Numbered from the stretch's first letter, positions 1 to 6,350 are shown. The stretch is DNA of 7,479 bases from Rhodothermota bacterium (GCA_009885415.1 VFKU01000634.1:1-7479), one strand, 5' to 3'. Numbers and translations: made by a program. Notes: generated by a model not told the origin, from the sequence alone.

Positions 1-899
1 TGCGTTACGGCGGGCGGGACGAGACGGCGCCGGAGGCGTACCTGAATTACGAGAGCCTGGAGTTGGCGCTGAAGCTGGGGCTGGAACAGCATGCGAAGGC
101 GAAGGCGGGGAAGTTGCCGGCGAAGCCGCGTCCGAAGGCGATGTATCCGGCGGAGATGCCCTTGTTGAAGCAAGAGGTGATGGACGCGGGGCGCTGCGTG
201 GAGTGTCATCTTGTGGGCGACTACAAGTTGTTGGAGAAAGAGCAGTGGGGGACGCTGGACAAGTTGACGGACTTGTATGCGTATCCCGATATCAAGCGGA
301 TCGGGATCGAGTTGGATATTCCGAAGGGGCTCGTGGTGAAGGCAGCGACGGGAGCGGTGGCCGAGGCGGGGATGCTGGCGGGGGATTTGATCGAGGCGAT
401 CATCGGCGAGCCGGTGCTGACTTTCGGCGATTTGCAGTATGAATACAACAAGGTGCCGCGGACGGCGACGGAAATCGCGCTGGTGGTGAATCGCGGAGGC
501 ACACGGCGGGAGTTGAAGGTCGCGCTGTCGAAGGAGTGGTGGCTGACGGATTTGTATTTCCGGTACTGGACGGTGGAACCGCAGCCGTATTTTATGTCGA
601 AGCCGCTGAGCGCGGAGCGGCGGCGGGTGTTGGGGCTGCCGGAGGATGGGTTGGCGGCGGAGGTGGTGAAGGTGGACCCGGCGGCGCAGGTATACAATCT
701 TCATAAGTTGCAAGTGGGCGATGTGATTACGGCGGTGGACGGGGTTGAGCGGGATGGGTTCACGCAGAATTTGGATGTGTATATCCGGCTTCATGTGGAT
801 TCGGGAAGCAAGTTCGTTGCGCGTTATTTGAGGAACGGTGAAAACCATGACATGGTCGTTGAGACCTTCCGCGAACACTTCCGCAAGGTCGAACAGTAG
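1..899 (+). CDS. Trx/PDZ-type protein with CxxCH motif, 3' part (5' end outside window)
   Basis: The frame is open from base 3 without a start, so the gene begins upstream; 298 residues are visible. The first ~35 (RYGGRDETAPEAYLNYESLE and a following helix) look like the tail of a thioredoxin-like domain. A Lys/Pro-rich linker leads to CVECH at visible residues 65-69 (codons 195-209), a CxxCH motif that in exported proteins can bind haem c or act as a thiol pair. Two PDZ-like domains follow, at about 99-176 (GLVVKAATGAVAEAGMLAGD core) and 204-288 (LQVGDVITAVDGV core). The order Trx-CxxCH-PDZ matches the family I know as Trx7/PDZ domain-containing (seleno)protein, common in planctomycetes; this copy has Cys codons (TGC, TGT) and no in-frame TGA. 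Inference: an extracytoplasmic redox or haem protein; its substrate is unknown. The export signal would lie upstream. The two PDZ-like domains are clear from sequence; the family assignment is from memory and moderate. Confidence 0.72.
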   Translation, partial: RYGGRDETAPEAYLNYESLELALKLGLEQHAKAKAGKLPAKPRPKAMYPAEMPLLKQEVMDAGRCVECHLVGDYKLLEKEQWGTLDKLTDLYAYPDIKRIGIELDIPKGLVVKAATGAVAEAGMLAGDLIEAIIGEPVLTFGDLQYEYNKVPRTATEIALVVNRGGTRRELKVALSKEWWLTDLYFRYWTVEPQPYFMSKPLSAERRRVLGLPEDGLAAEVVKVDPAAQVYNLHKLQVGDVITAVDGVERDGFTQNLDVYIRLHVDSGSKFVARYLRNGENHDMVVETFREHFRKVEQ

Positions 900-908
900 C
901 GAGGATGC

Positions 909-913
909 AGAGG
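909..913 (+). promoter_or_regulatory. Possible Shine-Dalgarno for ATG 919
   Basis: AGAGG lies 5 nt before the ATG at 919. It is the best ribosome-binding match among the in-frame starts of the DsbD-like gene, and supports 919 over the GTG at 838, which lies inside the upstream gene. It sits at the edge of the repeat element, so it could be fortuitous. Confidence 0.35.
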
Positions 914-918
914 TAGGG

Positions 919-1620
919 ATGACGATCGGTGTGCGAGATTGCTTCGTCGCACACCCCGCTCCTCGCAATGACGGGGGGTGGGGTGCTCCTCGCGATGACA
1001 GGCCGGGGCGCGCTTCCCGCGATGGCGTTTCAAGCCTAGTTTTGGCTGCGGTGTTCCTGTGTTTGCTTGTGCCGACGTTGGCGATGGCGGGGGAGTGGGT
1101 CGAGTCCAAGCCGGTGATGTATCGCGGCGAGATTGCGATGACGTACCGCGCGCGGCTGGCGGGCGAGTGGTTGATCGTGGAGGCGAAGCACAGCCCGGCG
1201 TGGCATAGCTACGCGATGGACAATGTTGAGCGGGCGCGGAAGGCCACGGGGAAGCAGACGCCGGAGACGGAATTGCCGACACGGATCGCGGTGACGGGCG
1301 GGCTGAAGACGGTGGGCGCGTGGAAACAGACCGCGCCGAAGGACCTTTCCAAGGCGGACATCCAGTGGTACTCGTGGGGCTTTGAGGGGACGGCGCGATT
1401 CGCGGTGAAGGTCGAGCGCGTTGCGGACGGCGGCGAAGCGGTGATCACGGTGAACGCGCAGTCGTGCAACGCCAGTTCGTGCAGCATGGTACGTGATCTC
1501 AAGATTGTGCTCCCGGTGACGGCGGAGCCGAGCACCGAGGATTCGACGGGCGTAGAGGAGGGATTGGTCAAGGTAGGCGCCGACGCGGCATCCGACGGTG
1601 AAGCGTTTCCAAAGCAGTGA
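919..1620 (+). CDS. Exported DsbD N-terminal-domain-like protein (DsbD-alpha)
   Basis: With the ATG at 919 the protein has 233 residues. Residues 1-39 are translated repeat DNA. A hydrophobic signal segment follows (40-57, ending TLAMA, cleavage likely before GEW), then a single beta-rich domain to the end. Matching features of the DsbD N-terminal domain (PF11412 type) are the early HSPAWHSYAMDN segment (compare 'GWHTY') and the late VNAQSCNASSCSM segment, where Cys183 and Cys188 correspond in position to the DsbD-alpha active-site pair. The spacing here is CX4C, against CX5C as I recall it for E. coli DsbD. There is no DsbD membrane domain or C-terminal thioredoxin domain, so this is a stand-alone alpha module. 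In DsbD this domain hands electrons to periplasmic thiol proteins; a similar role is inferred here, possibly with the upstream Trx/CxxCH/PDZ protein. The start is uncertain: TTG 1042 would give a 16-residue signal without a basic N-region. Confidence 0.68.
   Translation: MTIGVRDCFVAHPAPRNDGGWGAPRDDRPGRASRDGVSSLVLAAVFLCLLVPTLAMAGEWVESKPVMYRGEIAMTYRARLAGEWLIVEAKHSPAWHSYAMDNVERARKATGKQTPETELPTRIAVTGGLKTVGAWKQTAPKDLSKADIQWYSWGFEGTARFAVKVERVADGGEAVITVNAQSCNASSCSMVRDLKIVLPVTAEPSTEDSTGVEEGLVKVGADAASDGEAFPKQ
931..974. repeat. REP-like palindromic intergenic repeat
   Basis: The segment reads like the repeat CGAGATTGCTTCGTCGC...CTCCTCGCAATGACGG, which I recognise as a short palindromic repeat present in many unrelated bacterial genomes. 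ATTGC at 938-942 pairs with GCAAT at 965-969, giving a stem-loop core. It starts 32 nt after the stop of the upstream gene, a typical location for such elements. No transposase is nearby; REP-type elements are usually mobilised in trans. The resemblance is from recall, not from a search. Confidence 0.6.
958..1038. repeat. Three tandem 27-nt repeats, third degenerate
   Basis: Units begin at 958 (GCTCCTCGCAATGACGG), 985 (GCTCCTCGCGATGACAGG) and 1012 (GCTTCCCGCGATGGCG), exactly 27 nt apart. The first two share 12 of their first 13 bases (GCTCCTCGC then A or G, then ATG), and the third is more diverged. Since 27 is nine codons, the repeats read in one frame as APRNDGGWG, APRDDRPGR and ASRDGVSSL. 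The array overlaps the right arm of the REP-like palindrome and runs up to the signal-peptide codons of the downstream gene. Confidence 0.75.
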
Positions 1621-1633
1621 TCGAGAGTTCACC

Positions 1634-1671
1634 GTGGTGGAAAGCGGGCGAGTGTTTCCTGCTCCCACCAC
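1634..1671 (+). other. Possible hairpin just upstream of the DUF4386-like gene
   Basis: GTGGTGG (1634-1640) and CCACCAC (1665-1671) are perfect inverted repeats 24 nt apart. An alternative inner stem pairs GGAAA (1639-1643) with TTTCC (1655-1659). No T-run follows, so it is not a standard rho-independent terminator. Its right arm ends 1 nt before the GAGGA ribosome-binding site, so it could affect translation of the downstream gene. GC-rich DNA yields such pairs by chance. Confidence 0.3.
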
Positions 1672-1672
1672 C

Positions 1673-1677
1673 GAGGA
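1673..1677 (+). promoter_or_regulatory. Shine-Dalgarno fixing start at ATG 1685
   Basis: GAGGA lies 7 nt before the ATG at 1685. This selects 1685 over an in-frame upstream start at 1598, which lies inside the previous gene and would add 29 residues before the first membrane helix. Confidence 0.65.
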
Positions 1678-1684
1678 AACGCCG

Positions 1685-2419
1685 ATGAAGCATCGAAGCG
1701 TGATCGTCGCCGGAGGCGCCAGTTTCGTCGTAGGCGCGCTGGCCTTTGTGGTTGTGTTCAGTTATCTGGCCGCGAATTTCGACTATCCCGACATTCTCGA
1801 CGGTGCTGCGGCCGAAGTACTCCCGCGGCTTCGTGACGGCGGATCGCTCATGAGGGCGGTGTGGGCGCTCTACGCGTTCTTGCCTTTGTTGTTGGTGCCC
1901 GCCGCGGTCGGGACGTATTTCGCTTGTCCCTCGAGTCCTGCTCGGATGACTCTGGCTATTGTTGCCGCATCCATGGGTGCCTTGGCTATGTGCCTCGGGT
2001 TGATGCGCTGGCCGAGCATCCATTGGGCCTTGGCGAAAGTGTATTCGGAGGCGAGCGCGGAGACCCAGGGCAGTCTTGGCGCCGTGTTCGAGGGTCTAAA
2101 CGTTTACCTCGGCAATTACATTGGAGAGTTTCTGGGCGAGGCGGCGCTCGCGGCCTTTTTTCTTCTTACGGGGCTGTCCATGCGTGACGAGAGCCGATTC
2201 CCCAAATGGACCGCTTGGTCGGGAGTCGGTTTTTCGGCTCTATTTCTGATCGGCGCATTTCGCAATGTCGCACATTCAGTCCAAGCGATCGCAGACATCA
2301 ACAACATTCTCCTACCGCTCTGGATGATCGTCTTGGGAACCGCGCTAATCCGGTATTCGAGAAACCCCGTCACCATTGGATTCGAGGTTGGTATTGAAGG
2401 CGGCGCAGGCCGGGCGTAG
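1685..2419 (+). CDS. DUF4386-like integral membrane protein
   Basis: A 244-residue polytopic membrane protein with about six predicted helices, near residues 7-29, 57-80, 88-107, 147-165, 176-192 and 206-223. The order of features fits DUF4386 proteins (PF14329 type): a first helix and loop, a FLPLLLVPAAVGTYF helix, a third helix ending in the RWP motif (CLGLMRWP, 103-110), then the amphipathic segment VFEGLNVYLGNYIGEFLG (134-151) before helix four. The family has no established function that I know of, and no catalytic residues are evident. The start at 1685 has a good ribosome-binding site. The gene lies 64 nt after the DsbD-like gene and 40 nt before the metallohydrolase, both same-strand, so it could be in one transcript. 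By eye its codon use is less GC-biased at third positions than its neighbours, perhaps only because of its hydrophobic composition. The family call is by pattern recognition. Confidence 0.7.
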   Translation: MKHRSVIVAGGASFVVGALAFVVVFSYLAANFDYPDILDGAAAEVLPRLRDGGSLMRAVWALYAFLPLLLVPAAVGTYFACPSSPARMTLAIVAASMGALAMCLGLMRWPSIHWALAKVYSEASAETQGSLGAVFEGLNVYLGNYIGEFLGEAALAAFFLLTGLSMRDESRFPKWTAWSGVGFSALFLIGAFRNVAHSVQAIADINNILLPLWMIVLGTALIRYSRNPVTIGFEVGIEGGAGRA

Positions 2420-2459
2420 ACTCGTCTCTGAGCAATCACTCGTGGAGCGCTGCGCCGAC

Positions 2460-4853
2460 ATGAGAATTTCCAACACGCGTCCGACCTTGGTTTTATCCGT
2501 GCTTTTGGCGCTGAGCCGCGCGGTGTTCGCCGCGGACTCGATCGTGGTGGGCGATGCGGAGCCGCAGCCGCTGCTCGCGCTGGCCGAGCGGATCGAAGCG
2601 GGCCTGCACGCGGCGGGCGGCGCGCTGAAAGCCGAAGACGCGGCGCGTTTGCGGGCCTTGGGCGATGCGCCGCAGAAAAAAGCCACGGCGCGCGCGGTGC
2701 AGGAAGTTCTCGATCCTTATTGCCTGGCGGCGGTCCACATCAACCCTGAGATGCGCGTGAAGGTTTCGCGCGGCCCGGCGCAGGCACGCCTCGTGCAGGG
2801 CGGCTGGTCGACGTTCTTGGTCAAGGTGCATAACGAGTCGGGGACGCAGGCGCGGCTCGGGGTGAGCTCGCCGAATGCGGAATTGCCGGTGGTGAAGTCG
2901 TCGGGGCAGCCCGAGCCGAGGCCGGAGACGGTGCTGACGCCGGGGCAGGTGGCGAATCGTTTTCTGGAGATACAACTGTATCGGCGTCCGCCGATGACGG
3001 AGACTTTGCTGGGGGGCACGGTCGAGTATGTGATCTTGCAGGTGTACACGAGCGCGTCGGGAGCGCGCGAGGCGCTGTTGTCTTTCGACGTCGGGGCGGG
3101 CACGGCGGACCTCGGCAAGCGCAGCGAGTTGCCGGTCTTGTTTCAGTGTGGGCCGAGCGCGAAGATGGTTTTTCATGTGCGCGACGTGGACGGGCAGCCA
3201 GCGACGGCCTCTTTTGTGATCCGGGACCGGATCGATCGGCGTGCCACGGAGGACCAGAAGCCGGGGACGGCGGAAGCGCCGCTGTGGGGGCCCGATGCGC
3301 GGGCGAGCCGCTTCAAGGGGATCTATCCGTTGCCGTCCCGGCGTGTGGCGGCGACGGACGAGTATCCGGACTTCTTCTTTCAGCGTCAGGTGTATCGCGC
3401 GGATGGGGAGCACGTGAATTTGCCGGCGGGGACTTACGACATCGCGTTCACGCGCGGGCCGGAGTATCTGCCGCAGACGAAGACCGTGACGATTGCTCCG
3501 GAAGCGCTGGAGCAACACGAGCAGTTCGATCTGAAGCGATGGATTCATCTCGCGGCGTTGGGCTGGTATAGCGCGGACCACCATGTTCATGCGGGTGGCT
3601 GCTCGCACTACGAGAGCCCGGAGGCGGGCGTTACGCCGTTGGCGATGATGCGGCAGGGGCTGGGCGAAGATTTGAACGTGTCGTGCGTGTTGACCTGGGG
3701 GCCCTGCTGGTATCACCAAAAGACCCACTTCGAGGGCGCGAACCACGCGCTCTCGCAGCCGTCGTACTTGATGCGTTACGACGTGGAGGTGTCGGGATTT
3801 CCCTCGAGTCACGCGGGGCATGTGTGTTTGCTTCGCCTGAAGGAAGACGACTATCCCGGCACGACGAAAATCGAGGAGTGGCCAAGCTGGACGCTGCCGG
3901 TGATGAAGTGGGCCCAGGGTCAGGGCGCGGTGGCGGGCTATGCGCATTCGGGCTGGGGCCTCGAGCCGCAGACGCCGACAACGGACTTTCCGAATTACGT
4001 GATTCCGAAGTTCGACGGGATCGGCGCGAACGAATATATCGTGACCTCGGCGCTGGGCGTGGTGGATTTCATTTCGACGGTGGACACGCCGGCGCCGTGG
4101 GAGCTGAACATCTGGTATCACACGCTGAACTGCGGATCGCGCGCGCGCATCAGCGGCGAGACGGACTTTCCCTGTATCTACGACGAACGGGTCGGCATGG
4201 GTCGCAGCTACGCGAAGTTCGACGGCGCGCTGAACTTCGACGGTTTCGCGCAGAAGATCAAGGAAGGCGGAAATTATGTGAGCGATGGGAAGTCGCACAT
4301 CGTGGATTTTCGCGTGGACGACACAGAGATGGGACAGAAGGGGAGCGAGTTGAAGCTGGCGTCGGCGCAGCGGGTGAAGGTTGGCGCGCGCGTGGCGGCG
4401 TATTTGCCGGAGACGCAGGATGAGGTGGGTGCGTTTATTGCGCAGCTTGCGCCGACTGTGCCGCCGTATTGGGACCTCGAGCGCGCGCGGGTGGGGCAGA
4501 CGCGCGCGGTGAAGGTGGAGTTGATCGTGAACGGCGCGGCGGTGGACGCTAAAGAGATCGCCGCGGACGGGAAATTTGTGGATGTCGCGTTCGAGCGGGA
4601 CGTTGCGATTTCGAGTTGGGTGGCGCTGCGGATCTATCAGAGCAGCCATACGAACCCGATTTTTGTGTTGGTGGGCGATCAGCCGATTCGCGCATCGAAG
4701 AAGAGCGCGGAGTGGTGCATGAAGTCGGTCGACCGCTGTTGGGAGATGAAGCGAGGGGCGATCCGCGAGGCGGAGCGGCCCGCGGCGGAAATGGCATACA
4801 CCGAGGCGCGCAGGGTATACGAGGCGGCGCTCGCGGAGTCGGTGAAGGACTAG
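2460..4853 (+). CDS. Secreted CehA/McbA-type PHP metallohydrolase, 797 residues
   Basis: A signal peptide (residues 1-24, ending RAVFA before ADS) indicates export. Residues ~25-235 form a beta-rich region; ~236-350 resemble a carboxypeptidase-regulatory-like fold (AKMVFHVRDVDGQPATASF). The PHP-type catalytic domain spans ~365-640. Its metal-site motifs are D373-H374-H375-V376-H377, A495-H496-SGWG, N524-E525-Y526 and SGETD ending in Asp569. These match CehA/McbA proteins, metal-dependent hydrolases including carbaryl hydrolase and a phosphoesterase-like relative. The tail ~680-797 holds a second beta region and a helical end with Cys in AEWCMKSVDRCWEMK. Such long multidomain forms are common in planctomycetes and relatives. 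The substrate cannot be read from sequence; an ester or phosphodiester is inferred. The start is ATG 2460, with a weak GGAG 12 nt upstream; an upstream in-frame start at 2376 would overlap the preceding gene and bury the signal peptide. The stop TAG lies in the CTAG shared with the convergent gene. Confidence 0.85.
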   Translation: MRISNTRPTLVLSVLLALSRAVFAADSIVVGDAEPQPLLALAERIEAGLHAAGGALKAEDAARLRALGDAPQKKATARAVQEVLDPYCLAAVHINPEMRVKVSRGPAQARLVQGGWSTFLVKVHNESGTQARLGVSSPNAELPVVKSSGQPEPRPETVLTPGQVANRFLEIQLYRRPPMTETLLGGTVEYVILQVYTSASGAREALLSFDVGAGTADLGKRSELPVLFQCGPSAKMVFHVRDVDGQPATASFVIRDRIDRRATEDQKPGTAEAPLWGPDARASRFKGIYPLPSRRVAATDEYPDFFFQRQVYRADGEHVNLPAGTYDIAFTRGPEYLPQTKTVTIAPEALEQHEQFDLKRWIHLAALGWYSADHHVHAGGCSHYESPEAGVTPLAMMRQGLGEDLNVSCVLTWGPCWYHQKTHFEGANHALSQPSYLMRYDVEVSGFPSSHAGHVCLLRLKEDDYPGTTKIEEWPSWTLPVMKWAQGQGAVAGYAHSGWGLEPQTPTTDFPNYVIPKFDGIGANEYIVTSALGVVDFISTVDTPAPWELNIWYHTLNCGSRARISGETDFPCIYDERVGMGRSYAKFDGALNFDGFAQKIKEGGNYVSDGKSHIVDFRVDDTEMGQKGSELKLASAQRVKVGARVAAYLPETQDEVGAFIAQLAPTVPPYWDLERARVGQTRAVKVELIVNGAAVDAKEIAADGKFVDVAFERDVAISSWVALRIYQSSHTNPIFVLVGDQPIRASKKSAEWCMKSVDRCWEMKRGAIREAERPAAEMAYTEARRVYEAALAESVKD

Positions 4854-6190
4854 CGCCCAGCAGTAATTTTCAGATTCGCAATAAAAGCCGAGAGGTCGGG
4901 CGTGGGTCGCGCGGCTTGTTCGTGCAGCAAAAGTGCGCTGCGGAAACGGCCGAGCCGCAGGAAGTCCCCGTAAGGCTGCGGCAGATTTAGGGCGAGCGCT
5001 TCGCTTGTCATCAGCACTTTGCCGGGAGGATTGAGTGCCCCGCGCAAACGCTTAGTAAGCCCGTCGTAGTCGGAGACGTTTGTCATCGAGATGTTACGCA
5101 TGCGTTCGCGTTGCTGCGGATTGATCAGTTCGATCCGGCCCATCATCGTTCGGGTCAGGTCTACCGGCAGGCCGAAGTCGATCGGGATCGCCGCATCGGT
5201 CCAGCCGCGTGGCACAAGGAAGAACAGACGCGTGCCCGCGCTCTTGAAGTAGGAGAGTTCCCATGTCTTCAGCATGGCGGTGGCTTCGTCGCGGTATAGG
5301 CCGTCGGCAACGAGCGCGGTACGCATGCTGTTCCGGAGCACACCATAGTCTTGCGCGGAGTGTGTCTTTGCCTGAATGTTTAGCGGAAACGTGCTGGGAC
5401 TTTGTCCGGTGGTCGTGATCGGTCCGAATTCGGTGAATGCGATGGATCCGTCCTCGGCGACATCGACCAGCCAGAGTTTGGGGATTCCGATACGATCGAT
5501 CGTTTCGCCGGTGGGGTGTGCGCCGGGGAACACCCGCAGCGCACCGTTTTCGAAGGAGTATTCGACCTGAAGCGGCGCGTCGATATTGCCGACGCCGCGG
5601 TAGAAGAGGAATTTTTCCACCTGGCCGTCGTTCTCGATAAACACCGATCCGGTTTCGCGCGGCGCGATCCACACGTTGCTGTCGGTCTCGGGACTGCGAT
5701 CAGCAACACCGAGTTTGACCATTTTCCAATTGAGCTCCCCGACGGCGTCGGGCGCGAGGCGGCTTGTCCAAACATGGTCAGGATCGAAACCGGGCGCCTC
5801 GACGTCCGCCCGCGGATAGAACTCCGTCAGCCAGCCGCCCTGGAACTGGACCCGCACGTTGAGGGTGACGGCTCCGGTGTGACCCTCGGGCAGATAGAAA
5901 TACGTCACCGGCGTTTCGAGGCGCAGCTTAACGTCGGGGTGGCATTCGGGAATGGGGGCTTTGCCGAGCGCGGGGGTCCGTGGAGTCGAAATCTGAATCA
6001 GATTTCTGTTGCCTCCCAGCGAGTGCACAAATTGGGGTAACGGTTCGTCGTCGGTATTAATGCCGGCGACGGCGCGACCTTGTTCGTCCTGCAGGACGGT
6101 GAACGTCCCCCATTCGTGCACGGTGATGCGGTCGGAGGGAGAGGCGGCGGACGCAATGAGCACTGAGAACGCGAGGGCGAGGATTTTCAT
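4850..6190 (-). CDS. Exported protein of unknown function, VHEWGTFT family
   Basis: A 446-residue protein. The start is ATG at 6188-6190 (minus strand), preceded 6 nt away by a strong GGAGGTG. A signal peptide (MKILALAFSVLIASA, about residues 1-16) is followed at 24-31 by VHEWGTFT, a motif I associate with an uncharacterised exported family common in planctomycetes, acidobacteria and verrucomicrobia. Beyond the signal no membrane helix is evident. The body alternates short beta strands with Trp/Gly/Pro loops and shows no metal-ligand cluster or hydrolase motif I recognise. The C-terminal ~70 residues (SEALALNLPQPYGDFLRLGR then FRSALLLHEQAARPTP) look helical. No function is assigned. It converges on the metallohydrolase, and its stop overlaps that gene's stop within CTAG. 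It is transcribed divergently from the carboxyltransferase across a 160-nt intergenic region. Family membership is from memory. Confidence 0.78.
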   Translation of the reverse strand: MKILALAFSVLIASAASPSDRITVHEWGTFTVLQDEQGRAVAGINTDDEPLPQFVHSLGGNRNLIQISTPRTPALGKAPIPECHPDVKLRLETPVTYFYLPEGHTGAVTLNVRVQFQGGWLTEFYPRADVEAPGFDPDHVWTSRLAPDAVGELNWKMVKLGVADRSPETDSNVWIAPRETGSVFIENDGQVEKFLFYRGVGNIDAPLQVEYSFENGALRVFPGAHPTGETIDRIGIPKLWLVDVAEDGSIAFTEFGPITTTGQSPSTFPLNIQAKTHSAQDYGVLRNSMRTALVADGLYRDEATAMLKTWELSYFKSAGTRLFFLVPRGWTDAAIPIDFGLPVDLTRTMMGRIELINPQQRERMRNISMTNVSDYDGLTKRLRGALNPPGKVLMTSEALALNLPQPYGDFLRLGRFRSALLLHEQAARPTPDLSAFIANLKITAGR

Positions 6191-6196
6191 GTGAAA

Positions 6197-6203
6197 CACC
6201 TCC
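6197..6203 (-). promoter_or_regulatory. Strong Shine-Dalgarno for the minus-strand gene
   Basis: On the minus strand GGAGGTG lies 6 nt before ATG 6188-6190. An in-frame GTG at 6203-6205 overlaps this site and is rejected as a start because the ribosome-binding sequence would then be coding. Confidence 0.75.
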
Positions 6204-6220
6204 ACAATTTCCTACTGATC

Positions 6221-6251
6221 ATCATAACGATTATGGCCCCGACTTGTTCAA
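6221..6251 (-). promoter_or_regulatory. Weak candidate minus-strand promoter
   Basis: On the minus strand TTGAAC (6246-6251) resembles a -35 box and TATGAT (6221-6226) a -10 box, with a long 19-nt spacer. It would serve the VHEWGTFT-family gene, about 31 nt upstream of its start. The stretch is AT-richer than the rest of the window. A plus-strand promoter for the carboxyltransferase could not be placed with confidence; the best guess, TTGAAT at 6275-6280 with TTAGAT at 6298-6303, is poor. Confidence 0.3.
6223..6235. promoter_or_regulatory. Small inverted repeat, possible operator
   Basis: CATAA-CGA-TTATG is a perfect 5-bp inverted repeat with a 3-nt centre in the divergent intergenic region. 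It overlaps the candidate minus-strand -10 and lies 3 nt beyond the palindrome TGATCA (6216-6221). A bound regulator here could affect the minus-strand gene. The arms are short, so chance is possible. Confidence 0.25.
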
Positions 6252-6350
6252 CGCGGGTTTATCGGGCGAAAACATTGAATTCATGACGCTCCTCTGATTA
6301 GATGGGGGTGAAACGGCCTGATTTGGCTACTGTCTTGGAATCCCGCCACA

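Noticed and set aside
195..209. Selenocysteine in the CxxCH motif
   Set aside because: The codons are TGC and TGT; there is no in-frame TGA, so this copy uses cysteine even though the family may include selenoproteins.
1022..1039. Short frame ATG 1022 to TAG (MAFQA) just before the signal-peptide codons
   Set aside because: Out of frame with the DsbD-like gene, five codons long and without a ribosome-binding site.
838..1620. GTG 838 as start of the DsbD-like gene
   Set aside because: It would overlap the upstream gene by 62 nt and put about 84 residues ahead of the signal segment; ATG 919 has better spacing to AGAGG.
3683..4423. 246-codon plus-strand open frame inside the metallohydrolase
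   Set aside because: Arg/Gly-rich overlapping frame without domain features.
2493..4649. 718-codon open frame on the minus strand opposite the metallohydrolase
   Set aside because: Arg/His-rich translation with no recognisable motif, typical of the antisense shadow of a GC-rich gene; the plus strand has a clear signal peptide and PHP motifs.
4854..4900. Rho-independent terminator after the metallohydrolase
   Set aside because: No GC hairpin followed by a T-run is visible, and this stretch is coding on the minus strand.
5402..6040. 212-codon plus-strand open frame opposite the VHEWGTFT-family gene
   Set aside because: No start context or motif; the minus-strand gene has a strong ribosome-binding site and signal peptide.
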